Source of the DNA: Rhodoferax sp.
GTDB lineage: Bacteria; Pseudomonadota; Gammaproteobacteria; Burkholderiales; Burkholderiaceae_C
Reading direction: 5' to 3'
DNA: 23,720 nt
Assembly (NCBI GenBank): GCA_020048795.1
Contig: JAIFMA010000144.1
Location: 1 to 23,720, forward strand
Part shown: one piece after another, positions 23,449-23,720 of the stretch
Numbering within the stretch: the stretch's first letter is position 1
Layout: every line of letters begins with the position of its first letter
Translations under genes and position numbers: made by a program
Notes under the pieces: generated by a model
Databases searched by the model: none
Told to the model about the DNA's origin: nothing
What the model saw: only the letters and a program-made list of their open reading frames with translations

Positions 23449-23519
23449 TTCAAGGCTAAATTGGCTCGTAGCCCTTATTGAATATGCGCTAATAGCTACT
23501 TAAGTGATAGCGTTTGAAG
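23449..23519 (-). repeat. imperfect palindromic repeat element, about 70 bp
   Basis: The minus strand starts TTCAAACGCTAT and ends TTAGCCTTGAA; the ends are inverted copies (TTCAA/TTGAA), and the middle is TATTCAATA. Inside are TAGCTATTAGCGCA and GGGCTACGAGCC. I believe such elements are common between genes of Comamonadaceae, from memory and not checked. The stop codon of the acetyltransferase gene (TAG, 23496-23498) falls inside the element, so it supplies the last codons of that gene. Confidence 0.6.
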
Positions 23520-23720
23520 ATTCGGTGGTAACTGCTCAGACGGCTTTGGCAGGTCCGGGATCAGCCGTTTGCCCAGGCTGACTGCCGCGTCCTGGGTGTA
23601 GCCCAGTTTTTCATACATGGCGATCACGCCGGTATTGCTGGTGCGCACCTGCATGTTGATCTTGGGGCAGCCGCGCGCCAGCAACAGCGCCTCGCCATGG
23701 CGCATCAGTTGCGCGGCAAA
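23496..23720 (-). CDS. ypeA: YpeA-type GNAT acetyltransferase, C-terminal part (start beyond window)
   Basis: The 74 codons visible are the end of a GNAT-fold acetyltransferase, which would transfer an acetyl group from acetyl-CoA. The segment LLLARGCPKINMQVRTSNT, then MYEKLGYTQDA and VSLGKRLI, matches the C-terminal third of YpeA (family knowledge: ARGCPKI, YE-LGY and SLGKRLI are its signature). The frame is open to the right edge. The last codons, after about PDLPKP, extend beyond the usual YpeA end, and the final few lie within a palindromic repeat that contributes the TAG stop. Substrate is unknown. Confidence 0.85.
   Translation of the reverse strand, partial: FAAQLMRHGEALLLARGCPKINMQVRTSNTGVIAMYEKLGYTQDAAVSLGKRLIPDLPKPSEQLPPNLQTLSLK

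Overview
The window reads as a piece of a betaproteobacterial chromosome, most likely Burkholderiales of the Comamonadaceae type (Rhodoferax/Polaromonas-like). The reasons are moderately high GC in most genes, dense translationally coupled signalling genes, and a palindromic repeat containing TAGCTA-TAGCGCA, which I associate with that family. The taxonomic call is inference. Every gene I can support lies on the minus strand, so transcription runs from right to left. No stretch longer than 120 bases lacks a gene or feature, and I saw no tRNA, rRNA, CRISPR array or insertion sequence.

Right end (22613-23720): the C-terminal part of a YpeA-type GNAT acetyltransferase, a palindromic repeat in which that gene ends, and an alpha/beta hydrolase. 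A 131-base gap (22482-22612) then holds a candidate promoter with two direct repeats.

Centre (467-22481): about 22 kb of tightly packed, probably co-transcribed signalling genes. In order of transcription they are: an RpfG-like response regulator with an HD-GYP domain; a dCache-GAF membrane protein; a 1487-residue hybrid histidine kinase (HAMP-GAF-PAS-PAS-HisKA-HATPase-REC-REC-HPt); a dCache-GAF-PAS membrane protein; a CheB-CheR fusion; a 4HB-HAMP-GAF-PAS protein; a HAMP-GAF protein; a second hybrid kinase of 1353 residues; a membrane GAF-SpoIIE phosphatase; a SiaB-type kinase; a SiaC-type phosphoprotein; and a second HD-GYP protein. Most junctions are 4-base ATGA/GTGA or 1-base TGATG overlaps, or gaps under 75 bases.

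Likely logic: four membrane receptors have no output domain, but they share a closely related GAF domain and exit helix with the 1487-residue kinase and with the SpoIIE phosphatase. The kinases can pass phosphate through REC and HPt to the stand-alone response regulator, which would hydrolyse cyclic di-GMP. At the distal end, the phosphatase, SiaB and SiaC form the partner switch known from SiaABCD of Pseudomonas aeruginosa. The diguanylate cyclase SiaD is replaced by an HD-GYP protein with an extra insert of about 160 residues, so both visible outputs point to cyclic di-GMP breakdown. The siaB-siaC segment is clearly more AT-rich than the kinases and may have a separate origin.

Left end (1-470): a doubtful 97-codon ORF coupled to the HD-GYP gene, and the start of a possible acyltransferase/condensation-type protein cut by the window edge.
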